Below, one piece after another: positions 27,045 to 35,827 of a DNA stretch of 64,000 bases. The notes beneath the pieces were generated by a model, which did not search any database, was not told where the DNA came from, and was given only the letters and a program-made list of their open reading frames with translations. Every line of letters starts with the position of its first letter. Position 1 is the first letter of the stretch. Both the position numbers and the translations under genes were made by a program. The stretch comes from JAICMB01 sp035295125 (GTDB taxonomy: Bacteria > Acidobacteriota > Terriglobia > Bryobacterales > Bryobacteraceae): contig DATGJP010000064.1 of NCBI GenBank assembly GCA_035295125.1, positions 1-64,000 on the forward strand, read 5' to 3'.

Positions 27045-27892
27045 TTGAGTTTCTGGCGCAACACGTCGAAGAATAGCATCTGCGGCGGACGCACCAGCGC
27101 GACACTGTGCCCCGACGAGCGGCACACGATTTTGTCGTCGCTTCGAAGCGGTTCGCCGACCTGTCCGTCGATCGTCAGGTAGCACTCGCGATCTTTCGCC
27201 AGGTTGATGATCTGGATCAGGCTGGTATCGGGCACCAGCACGGGGCGATTCGTCAGCATGTGGGGACAGATCGGCGTGATGCAGAACGCCTCGACCGCTG
27301 GAAAAATGATGGGGCCGCCAGCCGAGAGTGAGTATGCCGTGGAACCAGTTGGCGTGCAGATGATTAGGCCGTCGGCTTTGAATCGGGACACGAAGTGATC
27401 GTCGACGAAGGTTTCGAGGTCGATCATGCGGGCGATCTCGGTTTTCGTGATCACCACGTCGTTCAGTGCTTCGAAGCCGGCAACCAGATCCCCGTCGCGA
27501 AACAGCTCGCAGCGGAGCATACGCCGCCGGGCTATGCGCTGTTCTCCACGCAGCGCTCGTTCGAGCTGCGGATAGAGTTCATCGAGGGTAATGGCCGTAA
27601 GAAAGCCGAGGCCGCCCAGGTTTACGGGGAACAGAGGGATTTCGCGGCCCTCGAGCGAGCGGGCGGCGGACAGTAGCGTCCCATCGCCGCCGAGCACGAT
27701 CACCAACTCTGTGCCGTCGGCCACGTGTTCGCGCGAAAGCCCGTCGGTCAAACCCGCATATGACGCGGTCTGCTCGTCGCAGCGAACCTCGATGCCGTGT
27801 CCATGTAGCCACTCGATGAGGTCGGCGACGATTGTGGAAGCATGCGCGATGCCGGGTTTCGACATCACGCCGACCTTTCTAATGGTGGGCAT
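27029..27892 (-). CDS. nadK: NAD kinase
   Basis: NadK phosphorylates NAD to NADP. The ATG at 27892 (MPTIRKVGVMSKPG) gives 287 residues; an upstream ATG at 27907 is also in frame. The hallmark GGDGT is in VIVLGGDGTLLSAAR, followed by FPVNLGGLGFLT, the NE/D-loop equivalent FEALNDVVITK, and ICTPTGSTAYSLSAGGPI with the conserved TGSTAY. The start overlaps the end of tlyA and the end overlaps the symporter gene, consistent with one operon. Confidence 0.97.
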   Translation of the reverse strand: MPTIRKVGVMSKPGIAHASTIVADLIEWLHGHGIEVRCDEQTASYAGLTDGLSREHVADGTELVIVLGGDGTLLSAARSLEGREIPLFPVNLGGLGFLTAITLDELYPQLERALRGEQRIARRRMLRCELFRDGDLVAGFEALNDVVITKTEIARMIDLETFVDDHFVSRFKADGLIICTPTGSTAYSLSAGGPIIFPAVEAFCITPICPHMLTNRPVLVPDTSLIQIINLAKDRECYLTIDGQVGEPLRSDDKIVCRSSGHSVALVRPPQMLFFDVLRQKLKWGER

Positions 27893-28607
27893 AGAGTAGG
27901 AATTCACGATTGCCCTCCGCGCCGAGAATCGGGCTGGGAATCACGTCCAAGCGAAAGCCGAGATGGGTCACAGCTTCGGCAACACGGCGGCAAGCAAGCT
28001 CATGCAACAGCGGGTCGCGCACGATTCCCCCTTTTCCAACCTGGCGCCGCTCCAACTCGAATTGCGGCTTGACGAGAATGACCATCTCGCCGTTTTCCTG
28101 AAGCAACTGCGGCAATACGGGAAGAATCATTGTGACCGAGATGAAGCTCACATCGCAAACGGCAAGGGCGACACGCTCCCCGATGTGTTCGGGGCCGAGA
28201 TAGCGCGCGTTGATTTCTTCGCGCACGATCACGCGGGGATCGTTGCGGAGTTTCCAGTCGAGCTGGCCGGCGCCCACGTCGATGGCGTACACTTTCGCGG
28301 CGCCGTATTGCAGGAGGCAGTCGGTAAACCCGCCGGTTGAGGAGCCTACATCGAGGCATGTGCGACCCGATACGTCGATGTGGAAATGGTCGAGCGCGGC
28401 TTCGAGTTTAATGCCTCCGCGGCTGACGTACTTGGGGCGTTCCAGCAGTTCTATGCGGCTCTCGGGTTCTATGGCGTGGCCTGCCTTATCGACGCGGATG
28501 CCGTTGACCAGCACGTTACCGGAAAGAATCAGGGCACGCGCTTTCTCCCGCGACTCCGCCAGCCCGCGCTCGACTAAGAGCAGATCGAGGCGGGGACGTA
28601 TTTTCAT
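27879..28607 (-). CDS. tlyA: TlyA-family rRNA 2'-O-methyltransferase
   Basis: A 242-residue protein. The N-terminal S4 RNA-binding domain (about 1-60, RLDLLLVERGLAESREKARALILSGNVLVNG) is followed by an FtsJ-like methyltransferase domain with the SAM motif CLDVGSSTGGFTDCLLQYGA. The K-D-K-E-type residues expected for 2'-O-methylation include the lysine in VILVKPQFE. TlyA proteins methylate rRNA, and the 'hemolysin' label is historic. The start overlaps the ispA stop (ATGA), and the nadK start lies inside its end. This gene order (xseB-ispA-tlyA-nadK) is widespread in bacteria. Confidence 0.95.
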   Translation of the reverse strand: MKIRPRLDLLLVERGLAESREKARALILSGNVLVNGIRVDKAGHAIEPESRIELLERPKYVSRGGIKLEAALDHFHIDVSGRTCLDVGSSTGGFTDCLLQYGAAKVYAIDVGAGQLDWKLRNDPRVIVREEINARYLGPEHIGERVALAVCDVSFISVTMILPVLPQLLQENGEMVILVKPQFELERRQVGKGGIVRDPLLHELACRRVAEAVTHLGFRLDVIPSPILGAEGNREFLLYAHH

Positions 28608-29485
28608 GCCCGCCGGTACACGACAAAGTCGGCCAGCTCGCGCAGGCGTTCCGCCCGTTCGTCGAACGCGCGCAGGGCGAGATGCGCGGCCAGGCGTTCT
28701 TCTTCGGCCATGACTCGCGAGCGCTCCAAGCCGTACACTGCGGGAAACGTGATCTTCTTTTGAGCCTGGTCCTTGCCGGCGGTTTTACCGAGAGCCTCGG
28801 ACGGCTGCTCGACGTCGAGAATATCATCGACGATCTGAAATGCCAGGCCCAGGTGGACGCCATAATCGGAGAGAGCCTGAAGCTGCTCCTCGCCTGCGTT
28901 CGCGTAGATCGCTCCCATGCGCACGCTGGCCCGTAGTAAGGCGCCGGTTTTGGCGCGATGAATGGATTCCAGGAGCTGGGCGGTGGGGAATTTGCCTTCT
29001 CCCTCGAGGTCATTGACCTGGCCGCCGATCATTCCGCCCACGGTTCCGGAAGCGGTTGAGAGCTCCTCGATGAGCCGTATCTTGATTTCGGGGCTTCGGT
29101 GAATCTGCGAGAGCACTTGGAATGCGAGCGTGAGCAGGGCATCGCCTGCCAGGATTGCCATGGCGTCGCCGAAAACCTTGTGACAGGTGGGACGGCCGCG
29201 GCGCAGGTCGTCGTTGTCCAACGCTGGAAGGTCGTCGTGGATCAGCGAATAGGTGTGAATCAGTTCCAGCGAGCAGGCCGCCGACTCGATGCCTTCCGGG
29301 AAATCGGATACTGTGTACGCGGCCTCCATGCAAAGAATCGGACGTACTCGCTTGCCTCCGGCGAAGAGGCTGTAGCGCATCGCCTTGTGAATGGTTTCGG
29401 GGGCCACGTGTTCGGGCGGCACCCAGCAGGTGAGAGCTTCGTCCACCTTCGCCTGTTGAACAGCGAGGTATTCGGTTAACGTCAT
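28604..29485 (-). CDS. ispA: Farnesyl/geranyl diphosphate synthase (polyprenyl synthetase)
   Basis: A 293-residue trans-prenyltransferase. The first Asp-rich motif is SLIHDDLPALDNDDLRRG and the second is FQIVDDILDVEQP. Also present are the AGGKRVRPILC substrate-binding stretch near the N-terminus and KTGALLRASVRMG. It condenses IPP with DMAPP/GPP to short-chain prenyl diphosphates. It is coupled to xseB upstream and tlyA downstream by 4-bp overlaps. The dxs gene that often follows ispA is absent here. Chain length (C10, C15 or C20) cannot be settled by eye. Confidence 0.95.
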   Translation of the reverse strand: MTLTEYLAVQQAKVDEALTCWVPPEHVAPETIHKAMRYSLFAGGKRVRPILCMEAAYTVSDFPEGIESAACSLELIHTYSLIHDDLPALDNDDLRRGRPTCHKVFGDAMAILAGDALLTLAFQVLSQIHRSPEIKIRLIEELSTASGTVGGMIGGQVNDLEGEGKFPTAQLLESIHRAKTGALLRASVRMGAIYANAGEEQLQALSDYGVHLGLAFQIVDDILDVEQPSEALGKTAGKDQAQKKITFPAVYGLERSRVMAEEERLAAHLALRAFDERAERLRELADFVVYRRA

Positions 29486-29721
29486 GCTTTGTCCGGGCGG
29501 AAGGGCTCGGGCTGGATTTTATCGCCCTTGCGGAGCAGGATCTCGACTCTGGTCTCGGCTTCTTCCAACTGTTTGCGGCAGTCTTCGCTGACCTTCATTC
29601 CTTTCTCAAACAGTTCCAGGGCGCGCTCGAGCGGGAGTTCGCCGCTTTCCATTTCCTTGACAATCTGTTCGAGTTCCAGCAGGCCGGCCTCGAAAGGAGG
29701 CGGCGAATTCGAGTCGGGCAT
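29482..29721 (-). CDS. xseB: Exodeoxyribonuclease VII small subunit
   Basis: The ATG at 29721 (MPDSNSPPPFEAGLLELEQIV) gives 79 residues, the usual family length; the ATG at 29730 would add three residues. The helical signature LEQIVKEMESGELPLERALELFEKGMKVSEDCRKQLEEAETRVEIL is clear. It binds XseA to form the ssDNA exonuclease. No xseA is in the window: the gene upstream is a dehydrogenase, so the large subunit must be elsewhere. It overlaps ispA by 4 bp. Confidence 0.95.
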   Translation of the reverse strand: MPDSNSPPPFEAGLLELEQIVKEMESGELPLERALELFEKGMKVSEDCRKQLEEAETRVEILLRKGDKIQPEPFRPDKA

Positions 29722-29731
29722 CAAGACCATT

Positions 29732-30805
29732 CTATCGGTCGGCCACGTTGTTCGATGTGTGCACGGGCGGCACTTCGACGCCGAGTTCCGCGGCGACGGA
29801 ACACAGCGGTCCCCAGGTTCCTTCAAAGACGGGAACACCTTGAATACGGCGGGCGGCTTCGGCGCGCCACTCCGGGTCACCGGCCACGAGCACCTCGTCG
29901 TATCCGGGGGCGGGCTCCGAGGATTTGACGATCCCGACCAGTTGCCGGATGCGGGCGGCGAACTCGTCGAGCGGCATGAATCGCGCGACGTCGATCGCGA
30001 GGAAGAACTGGCTGGTACGCATGGGCCGGTCCGTAATGCGAATGCCTCCCAGTTCGGTACTCATGGCGCCGCCGCTGAGCACCGCGCAGAAGATTTCAGC
30101 CATCATGGCGAGGCCGCTGCCCTTGTAGCCGCCCAGCGGCATCGGCGAACCATCGAGCCCCGCCTGGGGATCGTTGGTAGGCACGCCGTTGATGTCGAGC
30201 GCCCAGCCGTGAGGCAAAGACGGCTGCTTGTTGAGGACAGCCTTAAGGATCTTGCCCATTGCAACTGTTGTGGTGGCCATGTCAAGCAGCCATTGGTCCG
30301 GTCCGGGAAGCGAGACGCAGATTGGATTGGTGCCGAATCGCTTGTCTTTGCCTTGCCAGGGGAGGACGATGGGCGAGGCGTTGCACATCACCATGCCGAT
30401 CATGCCCTGCCTCGACACGCGTTGCGCCCAAAACGCCGCCGCCCCGAAATGATTGGACTCGCGGGCGATGGCCAGTCCAATTCCGTGTTCCTTTGCAATC
30501 CGGACGGCGTGATCGCTGCAGATGGCTGAAATGACCTGTCCAATGCCGCCTTCGCCGTCGTAAGTCAGACAGGCCCCATTTTCGGTTGCGATATGGCCGC
30601 GTCGCTCGATGTTGATACCGCCATCGCGCATACGCTCGATGTAGAACGGGAGGAGTTGGACACCATGCGAATCGACGCCTCTCAGGCTGGCGGCGACGAG
30701 CGATTCGGCGACCAGGTCGGCGGCGTCTTGGGGTACGCGAATCGTGATCAGGAGCTTGGTTATGAACTGCGTGAGCGGCTCATGGCCGATGAGGATGTCG
30801 GGCAT
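29732..30805 (-). CDS. Malate/lactate/ureidoglycolate dehydrogenase-family oxidoreductase (Ldh2)
   Basis: The ATG at 30805 (MPDILIGHEPL) gives 357 residues. This NAD(P)-dependent family is unrelated to classical LDH. Family stretches are SLVAASLRGVDSHGVQLLPFYIERMRDGGIN, IARESNHFGAAAFWAQRVSRQGMIGMVMCNASP (the catalytic His is in SNHFGAA), FGTNPICVSLPG, and LGGYKGSGLAMMAEIFCAVLSGG. Substrates are 2-hydroxy acids such as malate, sulfolactate or ureidoglycolate, and the sequence alone does not decide. It stops 10 bp before xseB and may be cotranscribed with it. It is divergent from miaA with a 44-bp gap. Confidence 0.92.
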   Translation of the reverse strand: MPDILIGHEPLTQFITKLLITIRVPQDAADLVAESLVAASLRGVDSHGVQLLPFYIERMRDGGINIERRGHIATENGACLTYDGEGGIGQVISAICSDHAVRIAKEHGIGLAIARESNHFGAAAFWAQRVSRQGMIGMVMCNASPIVLPWQGKDKRFGTNPICVSLPGPDQWLLDMATTTVAMGKILKAVLNKQPSLPHGWALDINGVPTNDPQAGLDGSPMPLGGYKGSGLAMMAEIFCAVLSGGAMSTELGGIRITDRPMRTSQFFLAIDVARFMPLDEFAARIRQLVGIVKSSEPAPGYDEVLVAGDPEWRAEAARRIQGVPVFEGTWGPLCSVAAELGVEVPPVHTSNNVADR

Positions 30806-30849
30806 GCTTGCCCAATTGTATCCGCATCCCATAATTGAATAGAGTTCGC

Positions 30850-31797
30850 ATGAATCTTAGTCCGCTTCTCGCGATCCTGGGACCGACGGCTTCCGGCAAG
30901 AGCGATCTGGCGCTCTATCTTGCGTCCAGGCTGGACGGCGAGATCGTCAATTGCGATTCCATTCAGGTGTACCGGCACTTCGACATCGGTGCGGCGAAAA
31001 CGCCGATCGAGGAACGGCGCGGGATTCCGCACCACCTCGTCGACATCGTGGAGCCGGAGGCAGTTTTCACAGCCGGCGATTACATGAAGCGCGCGCGCGG
31101 CGTGCTTGCGGAAATTGCGGGGCGGGGCCGGTTGCCAATCGTAGTGGGCGGCACGGGATTCTATTACAGCGCGTTGATGTATGGACTTTTTGAAGGACCG
31201 GATCGCGATCCCTGGCTGCGGGAGAGACTGTTGGCGCGGGAGAAGAAACGCGCCGGCGCTCTGCATAACATTTTACGCAGGCTTGACGCGGAGTCTGCGG
31301 CGCGTATTCACAGGAACGACGTGAACAAGACAATTCGCGCGCTTGAAGTGCGATGCCTGGCGGGGCGGCCGCTTTCCAGAATGTTTCTCGAAGGACGCGA
31401 TACCCTCGCGGGATTTCGGGTCATTTCCGTGGGGTTGAATCCGCCGCGCGATGTTTTATATAGCCGCATCGATCAGCGGCTTGCTAAAATGTTTGTGGAT
31501 GGCCTGCTCGATGAGGTCAGCGCCATTCTCGCATCGGGCGTTTCGCCGATGGCGAAGCCTTTTGAATCTCTCGGGTACAAGCAAGCTCTGGCCGTCGTGC
31601 GCGGAGAGCTTGAAACGGACGCCGCGATTCGTGCCGCACAATTAGAGACGCGCCACTACGCAAAACGTCAGATGACGTGGTTTCGCCGTGAAGCGGGGGT
31701 GGCGTGGTTTGCGGGTTTCGGCGACTGTCCGGAAGTGCAATTCGAGGTGTTCGAATTCGCACAGAAAAGCCTTGAGTTGTTTCAAAACGGACAATAA
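30850..31797 (+). CDS. miaA: tRNA dimethylallyltransferase
   Basis: MiaA transfers a dimethylallyl group to N6 of A37 in tRNAs reading UNN codons. The ATG at 30850 gives 315 residues; a TTG at 30835 is in frame but less likely. The P-loop is LGPTASGKSDLA, followed by NCDSIQVYRHFDIGAAKT (the catalytic Asp region), PHHLVDIVEP, PIVVGGTGFYYSAL, RIDQRLAKMFVDGLLDEV, and a C-terminal TRHYAKRQMTWFRRE. This fits functional pairing with ispA-type isoprenoid supply, although the two genes are on opposite strands. Confidence 0.97.
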   Translation: MNLSPLLAILGPTASGKSDLALYLASRLDGEIVNCDSIQVYRHFDIGAAKTPIEERRGIPHHLVDIVEPEAVFTAGDYMKRARGVLAEIAGRGRLPIVVGGTGFYYSALMYGLFEGPDRDPWLRERLLAREKKRAGALHNILRRLDAESAARIHRNDVNKTIRALEVRCLAGRPLSRMFLEGRDTLAGFRVISVGLNPPRDVLYSRIDQRLAKMFVDGLLDEVSAILASGVSPMAKPFESLGYKQALAVVRGELETDAAIRAAQLETRHYAKRQMTWFRREAGVAWFAGFGDCPEVQFEVFEFAQKSLELFQNGQ

Positions 31798-31812
31798 ACG
31801 TTTTGTTTTTTT
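31784..31812 (+). terminator. Weak intrinsic terminator at the end of miaA
   Basis: AAAACG (31784-31789) pairs with CGTTTT (31799-31804) around the miaA stop codon, followed by G and seven T residues. The stem is AT-rich and short, so the call is moderate. Confidence 0.4.
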
Positions 31813-31839
31813 GTCGCGGAACCAAATGGCATTTTATAC
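31811..31839 (+). promoter_or_regulatory. Candidate sigma-70-type promoter for the small secreted protein
   Basis: TTGTCG (31811-31816), 17-bp spacer, TTATAC (31834-31839). It lies 54 bp before the ATG at 31894. A ribosome-binding site, AAGGAG, follows near 31878-31883. Confidence 0.4.
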
Positions 31840-31893
31840 GTATCTATTGGTGTAGGGTCTTAGTAAGCTCACACCTCAAGGAGTCCAGAAAAA

Positions 31894-32238
31894 ATGAAAA
31901 AGTTCGCTATTGCATTCGCTACTCTTGCGCTTGCTGTTGCCAGCGCGGCTACAAGCCACAACGTTACTCTGTTTCAACCGACCATGGTCAATGGAACCGA
32001 ATTGAAACCCGGCGATTATAAGGTTGAAGTGGAGGGGAACAAGGCTATTTTCAAGCAGGGCAAGAAGGCTGTGGAAGCGACGGTTAAGGTCGAGGAGAAC
32101 ACTGACAAGTACGGCGCCAATTCGGCACGTTACGTGGATGGTTCGCGGTTGCAGGAACTCCGGATCGGCGGCACGCATACGAAGCTGGTATTCGAGAACG
32201 GCGGCAGTGCTGCCACGGGTGGCACGGATCTGAAGTAG
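31894..32238 (+). CDS. Small secreted protein, beta-rich, unknown function
   Basis: A 114-residue protein with a strong Shine-Dalgarno (CAAGGAGT) and a signal peptide (MKKFAIAFATLALAVASAA). The mature 95 residues read as a small beta-barrel-like domain: HNVTLFQPTMVNGTELKPGDYKVEVEGNKAIFKQGKKAVEATVKVEEN, then SARYVDGSRLQELRIGGTHTKLVFENG. I recall similar small exported proteins as common in acidobacterial genomes, but no function is known to me. It has its own promoter and a good leader, suggesting substantial expression. Confidence 0.85.
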   Translation: MKKFAIAFATLALAVASAATSHNVTLFQPTMVNGTELKPGDYKVEVEGNKAIFKQGKKAVEATVKVEENTDKYGANSARYVDGSRLQELRIGGTHTKLVFENGGSAATGGTDLK

Positions 32239-32264
32239 GTTTACCGCCGCGAAATCGCGACAGG

Positions 32265-34154
32265 TTAAATGCGGTGAAAGCTCTTGAGGATGTCGCGCGT
32301 GGAATAGCGCAGCGCGATGGGGCGCCCGTGAGGACAACTCATGGGACAGTCGGTGGCGGCAAGAGCTTTGAGAAGCCAGTCGATTTTTGTGTGATCGAGT
32401 CGCATGTTGACTTTGATCGCCGCCCGGCAAGCGATGGTGGCAGCCATAGCGCGACGGAGATCGTCGAGCGAAACTTTGCGGGATTCCTTCTCGGCGATCT
32501 CCAGTATTTCCAGAACCAGACGTTCAATATCACCCGGTCCCACGTCCGCGGGGGCCGACTTGATCGCAATGGTTCGCCGGCCGAATGGCTCCGTATCGAA
32601 ACCGGAATGATGGAGCTCTTCGGCGATCCGGGCGTATTCGATCTGCTGGGCGGCGGTGAGTTGCACGACGATCGGCATCAGTAACTGCTGGCTTTCGACG
32701 CGGTTCTCGGCCTGTTGACGAAGTACCTTTTCAAAGAGGATCCGTTCGTGGGCCACGTGCTGGTCGATAATCCACAGGCCGTCACGGCCCGCGGCGATGA
32801 TGAAGCTGTCGTGAATCTGGCCGAGAGGACGCAACTCGGGGAGCGCCCCCAGGCTGTTTGCGCCTTCGCTGTCGACGCGCAGGCTGCCATGGGTGTCAGG
32901 CAAAGGAAGAGATTCGATTCGTTCGGGCGCTGCATCGGTGAAATTAAATCGAGGGGTGACAGCGTCCGTCGGGCGCAGTGTGAAGGTGGGAAGATCTTCG
33001 ATCCGCTCGGAGGGGTTTGCAGCCGCGGAGTCGAACCCACCGCTCCACTGCTCATTCACGATTCGCTGGGTGAATTCCGAGAAAGGCAACTCGGCGGCGG
33101 GCTGTGGGGGCAGGGATATGCTGGATGCGGGGCGATGGGCTACCAGTTGGTCGCGAACGGCATCGCGCACGAAATCGTGCACAAACGAGCTGTGGCGGAA
33201 GCGGACCTCCGTCTTAGACGGATGCACGTTGACGTCGACTTCTTCGGCATCACAATCCAGGAACAACAGCGCAAAAGGATAGCACGCGGGCGGCATCAGG
33301 TTGTGGTACGAACTTGCGAGGGCGTGCAGCAGCAGCTTGTCGCGGATCAGGCGCCCGTTCACGAACAGAAAAATCGAGTTGCGATTCATCTTTTGCACCT
33401 GCGGACCGGAGATGAAACCGCGGAGAGCAAACACGCGCGGGGATTGCTCGTCGGGCATCTGAATTTCTCTTTCGATATATCCCAGGTCGACTAAATCATC
33501 CAGCGTTTGAGAGCCGAAGACCTGGTAGATGCGTTCCCGCAGCGTCTCTACCGGCGATACGTCGAGCAGGTCGGCTCCGGCGTTGCGCAACTGGAAGGAC
33601 TTGCCGGTATGAGCCAGGCTGTAGTGAGTTACGAGGGCGGCAATGTGGGCGAGTTCAGTGGCATCCGAGCGCAGGAACTTCTTGCGGGCGGGAACATTGT
33701 AGAAGATGTCGCGGACGGTGATAGTCGTGCCGCGGGCGAACGGTGTTTCATCGCAGCGCAGGAGCTTGCCGCCGGCGATCTCGACGGCTGTGCCGGTGGT
33801 TTCCTCGTCGGAGCGAGTTTCGAGCAGCAGGCGGGAGACGGAGGCAATGGAGGGCAGGGCTTCGCCTCGGAAACCCAGGGTCGAAATGGACAGGAGATCC
33901 TTCGCGTCGCTCAGCTTGCTGGTGGCGTGCCGTTCGAAGGCGAGCAGGGCGTCATCGCGCAGCATGCCGCTGCCGTCGTCAGCTATGCGGAGCAGCTTGC
34001 GTCCCGCCTCTTCAACGTCGACCCGAATTGTCGTAGCGCCGGCATCGAGCGAATTTTCAAGAAGCTCCTTCACGACGGACGCGGGCCGTTCTACCACTTC
34101 GCCGGCGGCGATTTTATTGGCGACAGTGTCGGACAGGACTCGGATGCGACCCAT
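32265..34154 (-). CDS. mutL: DNA mismatch repair protein MutL
   Basis: A 629-residue protein. The N-terminal GHKL ATPase (about 1-330) has IAAGEVVERPASVVKELLENSLDAGA, DDGSGM and TLGFRGEALPSIASV. A variable linker (about 340-430) precedes the C-terminal dimerisation/endonuclease domain. The endonuclease motif reads DQHVAHERILFEK (canonical DQHA-x2-E-x4-E), with ACRAAIK and MSCPHGRPIALRY, so this is probably the nicking type of MutL found in bacteria lacking MutH. It starts 32 bp downstream of the efflux operon's TolC gene, with a palindromic element in between. No mutS was seen here. Confidence 0.96.
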   Translation of the reverse strand: MGRIRVLSDTVANKIAAGEVVERPASVVKELLENSLDAGATTIRVDVEEAGRKLLRIADDGSGMLRDDALLAFERHATSKLSDAKDLLSISTLGFRGEALPSIASVSRLLLETRSDEETTGTAVEIAGGKLLRCDETPFARGTTITVRDIFYNVPARKKFLRSDATELAHIAALVTHYSLAHTGKSFQLRNAGADLLDVSPVETLRERIYQVFGSQTLDDLVDLGYIEREIQMPDEQSPRVFALRGFISGPQVQKMNRNSIFLFVNGRLIRDKLLLHALASSYHNLMPPACYPFALLFLDCDAEEVDVNVHPSKTEVRFRHSSFVHDFVRDAVRDQLVAHRPASSISLPPQPAAELPFSEFTQRIVNEQWSGGFDSAAANPSERIEDLPTFTLRPTDAVTPRFNFTDAAPERIESLPLPDTHGSLRVDSEGANSLGALPELRPLGQIHDSFIIAAGRDGLWIIDQHVAHERILFEKVLRQQAENRVESQQLLMPIVVQLTAAQQIEYARIAEELHHSGFDTEPFGRRTIAIKSAPADVGPGDIERLVLEILEIAEKESRKVSLDDLRRAMAATIACRAAIKVNMRLDHTKIDWLLKALAATDCPMSCPHGRPIALRYSTRDILKSFHRI

Positions 34155-34164
34155 GTAAATCCAG

Positions 34165-34190
34165 GATAGACAAGCTGAAGTCTGTCCTAC
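34165..34190. repeat. REP-like palindrome between the TolC gene and mutL
   Basis: On the minus strand the element reads TAGGACAGACTTCAGCTTGTC, an imperfect palindrome of the gacaggc...gcctgtc type seen elsewhere in the window. Its first three bases are the TAG stop codon of the TolC gene (34187-34189). The start of mutL is about 11 bp beyond the other end. Confidence 0.5.
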
Positions 34191-35827
34191 CGGATGACGA
34201 TGTTGCGTTCTTCCAGAAGCCGGCCCGTGCGGAGATAAAAGTTCAGGAGGTTGCGCCGGTAGTTGATGGTTTCCGTCACCAGGCTCGACTCCGCCAGCAC
34301 GAATGCGTTCTGGGAATCGAGCACGAAGAAAAGCGTCGTCGTGCCCAGCTCGTAACGTTTCTGATCCGCTTCCACGCGCTTCTGTGCCAGGTCACGAGCG
34401 ATCTTGGCGACCCGGATACTCTCGCGACTGTTCTCCACCTGGTCGATTACGTTTAGTACCTGCAGCCGCACGTTTTCCTGGTTTTGGCGGACCCTCAGCG
34501 CGTCGAGCTTCTTTTGCGCCAGGGCGTCGGCGAGGTTGGAAGCAGCATTCCGGTCGCGGATCGGCAGCGTGAGCCGCAATCCAATACCGTAGACCGGGTA
34601 CGTGAAGCCGAAAACGCTGCTGAGCGCATCGCCGAGGCCACCCGGAATCGGCACCACGGGCGCGGTCGGATCGAGCAGATTGGTTCGGTTATAGAAAATG
34701 CCGCCGAGCCCCGACGAGCCGTATTGTGCGGTGAACGAGAGGCTGGGAAGGAGCGCATTGTTCGCTTGCTTGATGCCCAGATCGTCAACGTCCAGGTTCT
34801 GCGTATTGCTCCGAAGATCGGGGCGCAATCGCAGGGCGTCCTCGACGGCGGCTTTCCGGTCGATCGCGCCTTCCGTTGTGGGCGGCATGTCGAGAGTCTC
34901 GGTCAGAACCAGGGGCATCTCACGGAACTTGGGGTCTATGTCGGCGCCGATCTGGCGGCGCAGGGCGTCCTCGGTCTGTTCAAGAGAATGCCGCGCGTGG
35001 ACCACGCTCAATTCGGCGTTGGCGCGATTGGCCTCCGGCTGGTAGATTTCGAGCGGCGACGTGGCGCCGAGCTCCAGCTCCTTCTGGGCGCGCTGCAGGG
35101 CGGCATCGGCGAGTTTCAGAGCTTCTTCCTGGACGCGAAGATTCTCGCGATTATTAACGACGTCCCAATATGCGTTCTCGGCAACGGCGAGAAGCTGTGT
35201 CACCTGGTCTTCCAGAGTGTACTGCGTGGCTTTCAGCTTGCTTCGCGCTATGGATACCGGCAGGCGCGTGATGAACATCCCGCGGCCTCGCAGCAGCGGC
35301 TGCGTAAAGCTCATATTGAAACCAGCGCTAAGCTGCGGATTGAAGGTGGTGAAGGCGCTGTTGCTCGATGTCTTTGTATCGGTGAAGCTGATGTTGTACT
35401 GGCCGCCGGTGGAAATGGTCTGGGTATACCCGAGACTGAAAGGCTGCGTCAGGGCGTTGATCGTGTCGGCGCCCGCCAGAAGGCTTCCCGAAGGAGTGAG
35501 CTGCCTCGTCGTGGTGAAGCCCGCGGTGGCAATCGGATCAAAGACCGAGAACGCGCGCAGGATCGCGTCACGGGCGAATTCGACGTTGACCTTCTGGATA
35601 CCGATATCCGGATTATTCTGCATCACCAGGTCGAGGTAGTTTTTCAACGAGAGTTCCAGCTTGCCGCCGGCGACAAAGTCGGCGAGGCGAACCGGGGGTT
35701 CCAACTCGACCTTCGTGGGAACGTTCAGGAAGTGTTTCCGGAAGTATGACGGCTTCGGAAAGAACGGATCGTTTTGCGCCACTACAGAGGCGACAGATAA
35801 AAGGACGATGAGAAACTGTTTCATCAT
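34187..35827 (-). CDS. TolC-family outer-membrane efflux protein
   Basis: A 546-residue outer-membrane factor with a signal peptide (about 1-17, MMKQFLIVLLSVASVVA). Two OEP repeats form the alpha-helical barrel: SLKNYLDLVMQNNPDIGIQKVNVEFARDAIL and RADQKRYELGTTTLFFVLDSQNAFVLAESSLVTETINYRRNLLNFYLRTGRLLEE. It should complete a tripartite export channel with the adaptors and permease encoded just upstream. Its ATG overlaps the permease stop by 4 bp. The last codon is formed by a repeat element. Confidence 0.93.
   Translation of the reverse strand: MMKQFLIVLLSVASVVAQNDPFFPKPSYFRKHFLNVPTKVELEPPVRLADFVAGGKLELSLKNYLDLVMQNNPDIGIQKVNVEFARDAILRAFSVFDPIATAGFTTTRQLTPSGSLLAGADTINALTQPFSLGYTQTISTGGQYNISFTDTKTSSNSAFTTFNPQLSAGFNMSFTQPLLRGRGMFITRLPVSIARSKLKATQYTLEDQVTQLLAVAENAYWDVVNNRENLRVQEEALKLADAALQRAQKELELGATSPLEIYQPEANRANAELSVVHARHSLEQTEDALRRQIGADIDPKFREMPLVLTETLDMPPTTEGAIDRKAAVEDALRLRPDLRSNTQNLDVDDLGIKQANNALLPSLSFTAQYGSSGLGGIFYNRTNLLDPTAPVVPIPGGLGDALSSVFGFTYPVYGIGLRLTLPIRDRNAASNLADALAQKKLDALRVRQNQENVRLQVLNVIDQVENSRESIRVAKIARDLAQKRVEADQKRYELGTTTLFFVLDSQNAFVLAESSLVTETINYRRNLLNFYLRTGRLLEERNIVIR

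Noticed and set aside
34484..35749. Long open frame (421 codons) on the plus strand opposite the TolC gene
   Set aside because: It is the antisense of a clear TolC protein; high-GC codon bias keeps this frame open and its composition is not protein-like.
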